Below are positions 51,098 through 59,338 of a stretch of 64,000 nucleotides of DNA, one piece after another. A program made the position numbers and the translations under genes. The notes beneath the pieces are model-generated. The model saw only the letters and a program-made list of their open reading frames with translations. It had not been told where the DNA came from and did no database searches. Source of the DNA: JAGLHV01 sp023143305 [NCBI: Clostridia bacterium] (GTDB lineage Bacteria > CBDUZB01 > JAGLHV01); assembly GCA_030637025.1 (NCBI GenBank), contig DAOVVV010000006.1, positions 1-64,000 on the forward strand, written 5' to 3'. Within the stretch, counting starts at the first letter, position 1; each line of letters starts with the position of its first letter.

Positions 51098-52999
51098 ATG
51101 ATAAAAACTATTTTTAGAATGATTTGGCTATGGTGTTTAATGTGTCTTTTTACATCATCGGCATTTGCTCAAACGGATGAAATATCTCCGGAATTTTTAT
51201 TGTTTGGGAAGGAAATTTTGGTAGTAACAGCAGCCCGCTATGAGCAGGAGATAGGGGAAGCGCCGGCTACCATTAATGTTATTACAGCAGAGGATATTAA
51301 AAATTCGGGGTGTTTAACAGTTGGTGACCTTTTAAGAACTCTGGCGGGAATAGATATTAGACAGACCGGAACAAAATTTTATTTAACGCCCCGGGGATTA
51401 AGTAGTGCAAATTCATGTGCTACAGGGAGGGTTCTTTGTTTCGTTGATGGCCGTCCAATTAATACCCCTAATTATGGAAGTTTTGCTCCTGGTTTAACCT
51501 TGCCGCTGGTTAATATAAAGAGGATTGAGGTAATTAAAGGTCCTGGTTCAGCAATTTATGGGGCTAATGCTTTTTCCGGGGTAATTAATATAATTACTAA
51601 GTCTCCGGAAGATCTTGATGGGTTTGAAATTTCGGCAGCAGGGGGAGAGTTTTCCTCTCAACTTCATAAATTAAGTTTTGGTAAAAAAAGCGAAAAAATC
51701 GATGGGTTGTTTACTGCTCGGTGGTATAAAACGGATGGATCACAATTAGTTGCGGATAACACTGATTTTGAAAACTACAACGTCTATGGAAAAGTAGAAA
51801 TTTCTAAAATAACTTTATCCTTTGGACATAGTGAAACAGACCGTGGATTATCAGGTAGCACAGCAAGGCCGACTTCTACTCATACTGAAGAGATAAAAGA
51901 AAGTTTTGTAGATGTCGTAGGTAATATAGAATTAAATTCCTGTATGGATTTAATGGTCAAAGGATTTATCAATGATCGCGAAGATATACTGGAGATGACT
52001 GATTTGACCACTGTTGATGAATCTGTTTTGGGTGGGGAAGTCCAGCATAACTGGCGGATAAATTCTAATAACCTGCTTATTTGTGGGGTGGATGTGCGTC
52101 AGGATATAGCTAAGTCGGAAATAGCATTAGCAGGAGACAATGAAACAACAAATGTTGCTTTTTATATACAAGACGAATGTAAACTTAAGGAGAAATTAAC
52201 AGTTACCTTAGGAGTAAGACATGATAAACATTCTGTTTATGAAGAAGTAACTAGTCCGAGAGTAGGTGTAGTTTATAATCTTGGTAGAACTGTTCTTAAA
52301 TCTTTTTATGGGGAAGCATTCAGAGCTCCTACTTTTGCTGAGACATATCCTGATATATGGCTTAGCCCAGGGATGCATTTGATGGGGAATGAAGAACTTG
52401 AACCTGAAAAGATGCAGTCATACGAAATAGGAATAGGGCATAAATTTACCAGGGAGATAGAAGGGGAACTAAATGCTTTCTATAACAAAACAAGAGATTT
52501 AATTGTTTTGAGATCCCGAACGCTTCCACCCACTGGTTTTCCTCCTATACCTGTTATGGTTCATGATAATGTAAATAAAAATAAAGCGGAGGTAAAAGGA
52601 GTAGAAGTAAGTATGAAAAGTAAACTTTTTTTTGACAATCTGAAAGGCGTTATGAATTATTCATATCAAGAAGCTAAAGACGAAGAAACCAAGGAAGATT
52701 TGGAATATGCGCCTAATCATAAATTTAATATAGGATTAAATCTTAAATTGGGACAGTTTATGGCGAATACCGCCCTTCGTTATATAGGTGAAAGAATTTA
52801 TCCGGTTGGCCGCTCTGGGGCTGATATGGGAGAATTGGATGCCTATACAGTCGTAGATGCTAAAATCATTGCCAGGATATTAAAAGATTTGGAAGTATCG
52901 TTATCTGCATATAATATATTTGATGAGGAATATGAAGAAACGTATAGCTATCCAATGCCTGGTACAAGCTGGTTAGCCGAGGTGGGGTATAAGTTTTAA
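51098..52999 (+). CDS. TonB-dependent outer-membrane receptor
   Basis: The 633-residue protein has a signal peptide ending SAFAQ, a TonB box-like EILVVTAAR, the plug domain (PATINVITAEDIKNSG...LRTLAGIDIRQ; GPGSAIYGANAFSGVINIIT) and a beta-barrel ending in the C-terminal aromatic AEVGYKF required for outer-membrane assembly. It resembles BtuB/colicin-I-type receptors that import cobalamin, siderophores or metals. The ligand is not evident. It is clear evidence for an outer membrane. AAAGGAG precedes the ATG. Confidence 0.93.
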   Translation: MIKTIFRMIWLWCLMCLFTSSAFAQTDEISPEFLLFGKEILVVTAARYEQEIGEAPATINVITAEDIKNSGCLTVGDLLRTLAGIDIRQTGTKFYLTPRGLSSANSCATGRVLCFVDGRPINTPNYGSFAPGLTLPLVNIKRIEVIKGPGSAIYGANAFSGVINIITKSPEDLDGFEISAAGGEFSSQLHKLSFGKKSEKIDGLFTARWYKTDGSQLVADNTDFENYNVYGKVEISKITLSFGHSETDRGLSGSTARPTSTHTEEIKESFVDVVGNIELNSCMDLMVKGFINDREDILEMTDLTTVDESVLGGEVQHNWRINSNNLLICGVDVRQDIAKSEIALAGDNETTNVAFYIQDECKLKEKLTVTLGVRHDKHSVYEEVTSPRVGVVYNLGRTVLKSFYGEAFRAPTFAETYPDIWLSPGMHLMGNEELEPEKMQSYEIGIGHKFTREIEGELNAFYNKTRDLIVLRSRTLPPTGFPPIPVMVHDNVNKNKAEVKGVEVSMKSKLFFDNLKGVMNYSYQEAKDEETKEDLEYAPNHKFNIGLNLKLGQFMANTALRYIGERIYPVGRSGADMGELDAYTVVDAKIIARILKDLEVSLSAYNIFDEEYEETYSYPMPGTSWLAEVGYKF

Positions 53000-53057
53000 A
53001 AACGATGAAAAAGAAAAATATGTATTTTGTAACAAAAAGAGAAATTATAATAAATTC

Positions 53058-53087
53058 TTGACAAATAGATATTTTTTATGATATATT
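53058..53087 (+). promoter_or_regulatory. Promoter of the ilv leader
   Basis: TTGACA (53058-53063) and TATATT (53082-53087) are 18 bases apart. It lies 59 bases after the TonB receptor stop and 46 bases before the first leader peptide, so it should drive both leader peptides and ilvBN. No larger gene is seen in 53000-53499. Confidence 0.7.
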
Positions 53088-53133
53088 CTTTGTGTAAGTA
53101 AAGTTGGAAAAATAAAAATTTACGGTGAAAACT

Positions 53134-53220
53134 ATGCAATTAGTTAAAATTATTTTTTTAGTAGTAGAGGTAAATGTAGTAGTCGTGGTGCATGGTATTT
53201 TCACCGTGGGCATGAAGTGA
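53134..53220 (+). CDS. Leader peptide 1 of the ilvBN attenuator
   Basis: A 28-codon frame MQLVKIIFLVVEVN then VVVVVHGIF: 10 Val, 3 Ile and 2 Leu, with five consecutive Val codons. Such control-codon runs are the hallmark of branched-chain amino-acid attenuation leaders. It ends at TGA 53218-53220, 20 bases before the first terminator stem. GGTGA serves as ribosome-binding site. When Val/Ile-tRNA is scarce a stalled ribosome would favour antitermination. GGCT (53229-53232) could pair with AGCC (53242-53245) of the terminator. Confidence 0.8.
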   Translation: MQLVKIIFLVVEVNVVVVVHGIFTVGMK

Positions 53221-53240
53221 GAGCTTAAGGCTAAACTTAA

Positions 53241-53278
53241 AAGCCCCTGTCGGTGAAAAGCCGACAGGGGCTTTTTTT
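53241..53278 (+). terminator. Attenuator terminator 1
   Basis: A perfect 13-bp stem, AAGCCCCTGTCGG (53241-53253) with CCGACAGGGGCTT (53261-53273), a 7-base loop, and a T run to 53278. It follows leader peptide 1 and is 220 bases before ilvB. Confidence 0.9.
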
Positions 53279-53312
53279 ATTTAACCGAATATAATTTTAA
53301 AGGAGTAAGTTG

Positions 53313-53393
53313 GTGAAAGAATTAGAAAGAATGAAAATTTATATTGTTGATATCGTGGTAGTAGTATATGTTGTAGGCAGGCCTCCGCCTTGA
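53313..53393 (+). CDS. Leader peptide 2 of the ilvBN attenuator
   Basis: A 26-codon frame from GTG 53313 (AAAGGAG upstream) reads MKELERMKIYIVDIVVVV then YVVGRPPP: 7 Val and 3 Ile, with four consecutive Val. It differs in sequence from leader 1 but has the same control-codon logic. It ends in three Pro codons, a known ribosome-slowing motif, before TGA 53391-53393. An internal ATG at 53331 is an alternative start. It lies 28 bases before terminator 2. Confidence 0.75.
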   Translation: MKELERMKIYIVDIVVVVYVVGRPPP

Positions 53394-53421
53394 GGGTGAA
53401 GTGGTGAATTATACACACAAT

Positions 53422-53457
53422 CCCCTGTTGGCGAGAGGCCGACAGGGGTTTTTTTTA
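53422..53457 (+). terminator. Attenuator terminator 2
   Basis: CCCCTGTTGGC (53422-53432) pairs with GCCGACAGGGG (53438-53448), 11 bp with one G-U pair, followed by eight T. The stem nearly repeats the core of terminator 1 (CCCCTGTCGG), suggesting duplication of the attenuator followed by divergence of the leader peptides. Confidence 0.88.
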
Positions 53458-53499
53458 TTAAAATTTAGTAAATCAAAATATTTTAAAAGGAGAAAAATA

Positions 53500-55173
53500 A
53501 TGAAATATACAGGAGCTGAAATTATTATTAAATTGTTGGAAAGGAAGGGAATTACTATTGTTTCCGGAATTCCGGGAGGTGCAAATCTTCCTTTGTATAA
53601 TGCGCTTTATAAAAGTAAGATAAGGCATATTTTAGCACGACATGAGCAGGGAGCCGGGTTTATTGCTCATGGAATAGCCAGAGCTACAGGAAAAACAGCT
53701 GTTTGCTTTGCTACTTCCGGACCGGGAGCAACAAACTTGTTAACTGCAATTGCCGATGCAAAGTTGGATTCGATACCCATTATTGCCATTACCGGACAGG
53801 TTCCTACTTCGTTTATAGGAAGCGATGCCTTTCAGGAAGTGGATACCTATGGGATGAGTTTACCCATTACTAAACATAATTTTCTTGTTCGGGACGCAAG
53901 AGAATTGCTGCATATTATTCCGGAGGCTTTTAACATTGCTGAATCCGGAAGGCCCGGACCGGTGCTAATTGATGTTCCCAAAGATGTTCAACGCCAGACT
54001 ATTGAATTTGATCAATGGCCGGCTCAGGAGAAAGAAAAAGTCCCTGAGAAAATTGATTTATCCGCTATTAAACACATTGCCGGAATGATTAATGAAGCCA
54101 AACGGCCTTTGCTTTATATCGGGGGGGGGATAGTTCAGTCAAAGGCACATAATTTGTTATATAAACTAGCTAAGAAAAATTCTATACCTGTTGTTTCCAC
54201 ATTAATGGGTCTTGGTTGTTTTCCTGCGGAAGACTCTTTATATCTGGGTATGCTGGGAATGCATGGTGCACGCTATACTAATTTCATTCTTAATGAAACG
54301 GATTTACTTTTGGCTTTTGGTGTTCGTTTTGATGACCGGGCTACCGGGAATGTTAGAAAGTTTTGTCCGCAGGCAAAAATTATTCATATCGACATAGACC
54401 ACTCTGAAATTGACAAAATTAAAAAAGCTAAGTTTTCGGTTACAGGAGATATAGGTATGGCCTTGAAGCAAATAATGTCCTTTATAAATTCTGATAGCCG
54501 GAGAAAGTGGATTACGCAGGTGGAAAGAATAAAAAAAGAAAATCCTTTTTTGATACCAAAAAATACTAATTCTTTGCATCCAATAAAGTTAATTAAGAAA
54601 ATAAGTGATTTAGTTAAGTCCGATACAATAATTACCACAGATGTGGGACAACACCAAATGTGGGTTGCTCAAGTGTATCCATTTCAGTATCCTCGGACGT
54701 TGTTGACTTCCGGTGGTTTAGGAACTATGGGGTTTGGATTTCCCGCAGCTATTGGGGCAGCTCTGGCGAAACCAAAGAAGCGTATTGTTTGTATTAGTGG
54801 GGATGGTTCTTTCCTGATGAATATTCAGGAGTTAGCAACTTTAGCGGATTTGAATTTAAATATAACCGTTATCATTATGAATAACGGCCATTTAGGGCTT
54901 GTTCGACAACAGCAGGAATTGTTTTATGAAAAGAAATATATATCTACAAAATTTGCTACCAATCCGGATTTTGCTGCTATTGCTAATAATTTTGGTATTC
55001 GGAGTTATGATTTAAAAGGAAGGAAAAACCCGATGGCTACTCTGACTAAATCCTTATCAGAACCGGGTCCGTGTCTGGTGAATGTGCCGGTAGACTCTGC
55101 AGAAAATGTTAATCCTATAGTTCCACCCGGTGCGGCAAATTATGAAATGATAGGAGGTGATATTAATGACTAA
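53500..55173 (+). CDS. ilvB: Acetolactate synthase large subunit
   Basis: ATG 53500 with AAAAGGAG is the start; the open frame upstream lies in the attenuator. The 557-residue ThDP enzyme has GIPGGANLPLYN, the catalytic Glu in ARHEQGAGFIAHG, the ATSGPGATNLLTAIADA segment, the FAD/central domain around LLYIGGGIV, and the ThDP motif GDGSFLMN...NNGHLG. It condenses pyruvate to acetolactate for Val/Leu/Ile synthesis. A run of nine G (54121-54129) lies within the coding sequence and could be slip-prone. The small subunit overlaps its end. Confidence 0.93.
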   Translation: MKYTGAEIIIKLLERKGITIVSGIPGGANLPLYNALYKSKIRHILARHEQGAGFIAHGIARATGKTAVCFATSGPGATNLLTAIADAKLDSIPIIAITGQVPTSFIGSDAFQEVDTYGMSLPITKHNFLVRDARELLHIIPEAFNIAESGRPGPVLIDVPKDVQRQTIEFDQWPAQEKEKVPEKIDLSAIKHIAGMINEAKRPLLYIGGGIVQSKAHNLLYKLAKKNSIPVVSTLMGLGCFPAEDSLYLGMLGMHGARYTNFILNETDLLLAFGVRFDDRATGNVRKFCPQAKIIHIDIDHSEIDKIKKAKFSVTGDIGMALKQIMSFINSDSRRKWITQVERIKKENPFLIPKNTNSLHPIKLIKKISDLVKSDTIITTDVGQHQMWVAQVYPFQYPRTLLTSGGLGTMGFGFPAAIGAALAKPKKRIVCISGDGSFLMNIQELATLADLNLNITVIIMNNGHLGLVRQQQELFYEKKYISTKFATNPDFAAIANNFGIRSYDLKGRKNPMATLTKSLSEPGPCLVNVPVDSAENVNPIVPPGAANYEMIGGDIND

Positions 55174-55453
55174 AAAGGCAAGTACTATTATTGAATTGAC
55201 GGTTCAAAATCATCCGGGTGTGATGTCTCATATTACCGGACTTTTTTCCAGACGGGCATTCAATTTAGAAGGAATTTTATGTGGGAGTATCGATGACAGC
55301 AGGAAAAGCCGGATGTATCTATTAGTCGAAAACAATAGTCGTATTGAGCAGATAATCAAACAATTGCAAAAACTTTATGATGTTATAGAAGTTACTTTGC
55401 GAGAGGATTACGACCATACTTTGTTTAATAGATTACATGAACTTATTAAATAA
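55166..55453 (+). CDS. ilvN: Acetolactate synthase small (regulatory) subunit
   Basis: ATG 55166 follows GGAGGTG, so it is preferred to GTG 55157. The 95-residue protein is a single ACT domain (IELTVQNHPGVMSHITGLFSR) followed by RAFNLEGILCG, the short IlvN/IlvM type. It binds IlvB and confers feedback inhibition by valine. Its start overlaps the ilvB stop by eight bases. Transcript levels are probably set by the two leader attenuators upstream. Confidence 0.92.
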   Translation: MTKKASTIIELTVQNHPGVMSHITGLFSRRAFNLEGILCGSIDDSRKSRMYLLVENNSRIEQIIKQLQKLYDVIEVTLREDYDHTLFNRLHELIK

Positions 55454-55668
55454 CTCCTTGTTGTTATTCATAAACGATAACAAAATAAAAAGTGCAAGTT
55501 TTTCTTCTTGCATTTAAGCATTAAATGGGATAAAATCATAAGCACGGTTTGTAATTTACACGACATTTAAAAATTATTCTCTTTAATAGTGTAATCAGAT
55601 AATTTAGAAAGTATTGACTTTGTATTTGAAAATAAAACCTTATAGTTAACAGGAGAGGACTATTGCAT

Positions 55669-56247
55669 ATGGATAATAGCATTTCAGCATTTGTATTTAA
55701 AAATCGCCGGTTTTTTAGTATCATTTCTCTTATAGCGGTAATGGGTTTGAAAGTTTATTTAAAGGGCACTACCTCTTTGTTTTTGTTAGGGACAGGCTTA
55801 ATAATTGTAGCGATAGGAATAGTCTTTAGAATGTATTGTGCCAGTTATCTTTTGGGTAGGCATATTGTTACTAAAGTAGAAGCAGAGTTTCTTTGCGTTT
55901 CCGGGCCTTTTGCTCATCTTAGAAACCCTCTTTATCTGGGTAACTTTATTATCTGTTTAGGTAGTTGTATCGCTTTTAATGAATGGTATGCTTATTTAAT
56001 CGGGTTTGGAAATTTTATTTTTTTATATTCATTTATAATCCCTCATGAAGAAGAATTTTTGCAGGAAAAATTCGGAGATAATTATTTGGAATATAAAGCG
56101 AATATTAAGAGATTTATACCCAGGATAACAGGGTATAAAAGTCATACGGAAATATTTCCTAATTATAAACTCGGCATTTTGAGAGAAATTAGTCATTTAA
56201 TTGTCCTTGTAGTTTTGTTTGTAGTTCTTTTTGTGTGTTTTGTTTGA
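55669..56247 (+). CDS. Isoprenylcysteine-methyltransferase-like (ICMT/PEMT-type) membrane protein
   Basis: ATG 55669 with AGGAGAGG upstream is chosen; TTG 55663 is in frame. The 192-residue protein has four to five membrane helices and the ICMT/PEMT motif GPFAHLRNPLYLGNF plus HEEEFLQEKFGDNYLEYK. Bacterial members methylate lipids, steroid-like or thiol-bearing substrates with SAM. No partner gene is obvious. Palindromic repeat copy B follows. Confidence 0.82.
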   Translation: MDNSISAFVFKNRRFFSIISLIAVMGLKVYLKGTTSLFLLGTGLIIVAIGIVFRMYCASYLLGRHIVTKVEAEFLCVSGPFAHLRNPLYLGNFIICLGSCIAFNEWYAYLIGFGNFIFLYSFIIPHEEEFLQEKFGDNYLEYKANIKRFIPRITGYKSHTEIFPNYKLGILREISHLIVLVVLFVVLFVCFV

Positions 56248-56287
56248 TAAAAGGGATTTTTTTTGCAGAAGTATATAAACAATAAAG

Positions 56288-56447
56288 AGTTCTGCAAAAT
56301 GACACATTTTGTCATTCCGCACTTGATGCGTAATCTATAATGTACTTAAAATATCAATAGATTCCTGCTTTCGCAGGAATGACCTGACTAATCCGCCTGA
56401 GGCGGAGCGGGCAGGCAACAAGGTAAAAAGGCTATTTTGAAGAAGTC
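56288..56447. repeat. Palindromic intergenic repeat, copy B (uninterrupted)
   Basis: Matches copy A (36973-37268) without the MITE. The hairpin ATTCCTGCTTTCGCAGGAAT is identical, as is AACAAGGTAAAAAGGCTATTTTG except for a few bases. It also carries a CCGCCTGAGGCGG palindrome that copy A has in part. The intact CACTTGATGCG here is the empty target site of the MITE at 37012. Confidence 0.85.
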
Positions 56448-56477
56448 TATAAATAATAAAAAAAGGAGGTATTGAAA

Positions 56478-57233
56478 ATGCAGAAAGGAAAGATAGTTAT
56501 TTTTTTTCGTTTGAGCATTGCTTTGTTACTACTCAATTCAATGCAATTAGTTTCTGCGCAGGCAAAGTCTAAGGCTAAAGATAATCAGGGAAAACATAAA
56601 GGATGGACTGAGGGGAAAAGAGAGGGACAAAAAAGTGAAACACCCCCTGGGTGGGGAAAGGGATTGAAGAAAGGCTGGGAAAAAGAAACTCCCCCGGGAT
56701 GGAATAAATGGGATAAAAAAGCAAGAAAAAGATGGCAAAAGAGGTTGGTTAAAGCTAAGAAACAAATTGAGGTGAAGGCAAAAAAGAAAGAGTGGAACTT
56801 AGAAAACCGAGAGAGAGCGGCTATAGCCCTGGAATTTGCAGTAAGAAGAGGTGTGCCGGTAAGCCATGTTGGAAATGTTGTAGAAGAATGTATTGGGAAT
56901 GGTTTATCCGGAGAAGATACTTTACTGGTAGGAATAGTTTTATCCGAAGGGGTTGATAAAGGAACTAATTTTAAAACTATGGGTAGCCAGGTTGTAAAAA
57001 AAATCAGAGCAGGCTATAAGGGGAAAAAATTAGCCAATGAAATTCGTGTTATGATTCAAACTAGACACAGAGCCAGAATGGAAGCAAAAGAAAAGAAAAT
57101 GGAAAAGCTTTTATATAAAGAAAAAATTAAGCAAGAGGAAAAAGAAGAGAAATTCGAGAGGCCGGAAAGCCAGGGATCCAGTGATGCTCCCGGAGGCAGG
57201 TCAGGTGGAGGGAGAGGTAAAGGCAAAAAATAA
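56478..57233 (+). CDS. Secreted basic protein with PPGW repeats, unknown function
   Basis: ATG 56478 with AAGGAGG upstream is preferred. The 251-residue protein has a signal peptide ending VSAQA. The mature part contains two PPGW units (ETPPGWGKGLKKGWEKE; ETPPGWNKWDKKARKRW), then a helical middle (RERAAIALEFAVRRGVPVSH) and a Lys/Glu-rich, Gly-rich tail ending GGRGKGKK. I do not recognise a domain. Similar PPGW-rich periplasmic proteins are usually annotated hypothetical, sometimes with metal-resistance genes, as here before arsR. Confidence 0.6.
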   Translation: MQKGKIVIFFRLSIALLLLNSMQLVSAQAKSKAKDNQGKHKGWTEGKREGQKSETPPGWGKGLKKGWEKETPPGWNKWDKKARKRWQKRLVKAKKQIEVKAKKKEWNLENRERAAIALEFAVRRGVPVSHVGNVVEECIGNGLSGEDTLLVGIVLSEGVDKGTNFKTMGSQVVKKIRAGYKGKKLANEIRVMIQTRHRARMEAKEKKMEKLLYKEKIKQEEKEEKFERPESQGSSDAPGGRSGGGRGKGKK

Positions 57234-57287
57234 TATTCAACCTAAGCCAAAAAGATAAAAAGTCAGAGTTATATATTCTATAGTATA

Positions 57288-57336
57288 ATTGCAGTAGTCC
57301 GTTATTAAGTAATGGCGGATTACTGCAATTTTTATT
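57288..57336 (+). terminator. Intrinsic terminator after the PPGW protein gene
   Basis: ATTGCAGTAGTCCG (57288-57301) pairs with CGGATTACTGCAAT (57316-57329), 14 bp with one G-U pair, followed by a T-rich tail. It separates the preceding gene from the arsR operon. Confidence 0.8.
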
Positions 57337-57410
57337 TCCTTTTCAGTATGAGTCATCATATAAAACTGGTACCCCTTATATGAAACAGACGAATGAATGG
57401 GATTTTTTTC

Positions 57411-57459
57411 TTGACAAACATATGAATAAATGTTAATATGTTAATATGTTAATATGTAT
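57411..57459 (+). promoter_or_regulatory. arsR promoter overlapping three 8-bp tandem repeats
   Basis: TTGACA (57411-57416) and TAATAT (57434-57439) are 17 bases apart. The unit GTTAATAT is repeated three times in a row at 57432-57455 over the -10 box, flanked by ATATGAATAAATG upstream. ArsR proteins bind AT-rich imperfect palindromes in just this place, so it is a likely autorepression site. Copy number of the repeat could also change promoter strength. Confidence 0.65.
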
Positions 57460-57483
57460 ATAAATTAAAGAAAGAGGGTAAAT

Positions 57484-57822
57484 ATGGAAAAATTTATTAA
57501 GTTATTTAGTGCTTTATCGGATGAAACCAGATTGCGTATTTATTTGCTGCTATTAAAGGGAAAACTATGTGTTTGTGAATTGATAAATATTTTAGATATG
57601 GAACAATCAAGGATTTCACATAGTTTAAGAATTTTAAAAGAAGCAGGGTTAATTAATAATCAACGGGAAGGAAAATGGATTATTTATTCGGTAAATCCAA
57701 AAATGATTAAGAACCAGATAATTCAAGGACTGAAAAAAGATGTAAGCTTGACCGGTAAGGACTTGCAGAAGTTAGCTAAATGTAAAAAAGAGAACATAAG
57801 AGAAAAGTGTGGAACAAAATAA
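57484..57822 (+). CDS. arsR: ArsR/SmtB-family metalloregulator
   Basis: The 112-residue winged-helix protein has FSALSDETRLRIYLLLLKG and the metal box KLCVCEL, matching the ELCVCDL arsenite-binding motif of classical ArsR, and the recognition helix SRISHSLRILKEAGL. Two more Cys lie near the C-terminus (KCKKEN, KCGTK). On binding As(III)/Sb(III) it leaves DNA. It heads an operon with a permease, thioredoxins and CcdA. Confidence 0.88.
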   Translation: MEKFIKLFSALSDETRLRIYLLLLKGKLCVCELINILDMEQSRISHSLRILKEAGLINNQREGKWIIYSVNPKMIKNQIIQGLKKDVSLTGKDLQKLAKCKKENIREKCGTK

Positions 57823-57853
57823 TAAATTTAAAATTGAGAAAGGACTATGAACG

Positions 57854-59026
57854 ATGAAAGAGAGATATAAATTTTTATTGATTCTATCCATTTTTTTAGC
57901 AGCGTATTTTATTCCTTTTGCCAATGTTAAAATTCAGACTGCCTTGATGGAATCTTTTTTAATGATACAGGAATATGCCAGAGAACACGTTCTGCTCTGT
58001 CTTGTTCCTGCTTTTTTTATTGCCGGAGCTATTGCCAATTTTATCAGTCAGGGTGCGGTTATAAAATATTTTGGCAATAAAGCCAATAAAGTATTAGCGT
58101 ATTCTATAGCTTCGGTTTCAGGTACAATCTTGGCAGTTTGTTCCTGCACGGTATTGCCTCTTTTTTCCGGTATTTATAAGAGAGGTGCAGGGATAGGGCC
58201 GGCAACGGCATTTCTTTATTCAGGTCCGGCGATTAATGTGCTGGCAATTATTTTAACTGCGCGTATTTTAGGATGGGAACTGGGTTTTGCCCGGGCTCTT
58301 GGCGCTGTTATTTTTTCTATAATTATCGGATTGAGTATGCATTTTATTTTCTATAAAGAAGAAAAAAACAGAAATGCCAACCAGAACCTGGCTATTCCGG
58401 AGGAGGAGAAAGAATTAAGGCCTTTATGGAAAACGACTTTTTATTTTGCAATAATGGTTGCAATCCTTATTTTTGCCAATTGGACCAGGGATGAATCAAT
58501 AAAAATCTGGCAGGCAATTTATAATATAAAGTGGGTTATCACGGGAAGTTTACTGGTTATTTTAACCGGGATGCTTTATAAATGGTTCAAAAAAAAGGAA
58601 CTAAAAGAATGGACATATTCGACATGGGGATTTGCCAAACAAATATTGCCATTTCTTTTTGCAGGAGTTTTTGTTGCCGGGTTTTTATTAGGAAGGCCCG
58701 GTCATCAGGCATTAATACCTGCTCAATGGATAGAGAAATTAGTCGGTGGGAATAGTTTGGGGGCTAATTTTATTGCCTCTATAGCAGGAGCTTTAATGTA
58801 TTTTGCCACTTTGACGGAAATACCCATACTTCAGGGATTGCTGGGGGCAGGGATGGGTAAAGGCCCGGCCTTAGCGCTTTTGCTGGCAGGTCCGGCCTTA
58901 AGTTTACCCAATATGCTGGTAATAAGGAATGTTATGGGAACGAAAAAAACACTGGTATATATTTTTCTGGTAGTGGTTATGGCTACATTTAGCGGGATGA
59001 TTTTTGGTTTTTTATTTGAAAGTTAG
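57854..59026 (+). CDS. ArsP/DUF318-type permease (organoarsenical or metal efflux)
   Basis: The 390-residue protein has about ten membrane helices and the PF03773 signature: AVCSCTVLPLFSGIYKRGAG with the CSC cysteines, FLYSGPAINVLAI, and the C-terminal repeat AGPALSLPNMLVIRN. ArsP members export trivalent methylated or aromatic arsenicals; relatives move other metals. With two ArsM units in the window, methylarsenite export is an attractive function. It is the second gene after arsR. Confidence 0.85.
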   Translation: MKERYKFLLILSIFLAAYFIPFANVKIQTALMESFLMIQEYAREHVLLCLVPAFFIAGAIANFISQGAVIKYFGNKANKVLAYSIASVSGTILAVCSCTVLPLFSGIYKRGAGIGPATAFLYSGPAINVLAIILTARILGWELGFARALGAVIFSIIIGLSMHFIFYKEEKNRNANQNLAIPEEEKELRPLWKTTFYFAIMVAILIFANWTRDESIKIWQAIYNIKWVITGSLLVILTGMLYKWFKKKELKEWTYSTWGFAKQILPFLFAGVFVAGFLLGRPGHQALIPAQWIEKLVGGNSLGANFIASIAGALMYFATLTEIPILQGLLGAGMGKGPALALLLAGPALSLPNMLVIRNVMGTKKTLVYIFLVVVMATFSGMIFGFLFES

Positions 59027-59059
59027 AATAAAAAAATTGAAATATAAGGAGAAAAAGTA

Positions 59060-59293
59060 ATGAAAATTGAAATTTTAGGGACCGGTTGTCCCAAGTGTAA
59101 AAAAGTAGCCGAGCATACAGAGCAGGCAGTAAAAGAATCAGGGATTGAGGCAGAGATAGTTAAAGTAACGGAGATTGCAGATATTATGAAAAGGGGAGTA
59201 ATGCTTACTCCTTCTTTGGCTATCGAAGGGGAAATTAAAAGTAGCGGTAAAATACCCAGCGTGGAAGAAATTAAAAAGTGGTTGAAGAGGTAG
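59060..59293 (+). CDS. Small thioredoxin-like protein (TM0996/MTH895 type)
   Basis: The 77-residue protein starts MKIEILGTGCPKCKKVAEH with the CPKC active site and has the cis-Pro segment VMLTPSLAIEGEIKSSG. This short thioredoxin_3 type is often cotranscribed with ArsP-like permeases. It may deliver reducing power or carry the metalloid by its vicinal thiols. Confidence 0.88.
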   Translation: MKIEILGTGCPKCKKVAEHTEQAVKESGIEAEIVKVTEIADIMKRGVMLTPSLAIEGEIKSSGKIPSVEEIKKWLKR

Positions 59294-59338
59294 TTTAAGG
59301 GAGATTATTTTGGTAGAAAAAATAAAAAGGAGAAAAAA

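Noticed and set aside
53134-53460. T-box or metabolite riboswitch upstream of ilvB
   Set aside because: No T-box specifier or antiterminator consensus was seen, while two Val/Ile-rich leader frames explain the terminators directly.
53401-53499. N-terminal extension of IlvB
   Set aside because: The extra codons translate terminator 2 and its T run; AAAAGGAG and the family start support ATG 53500.
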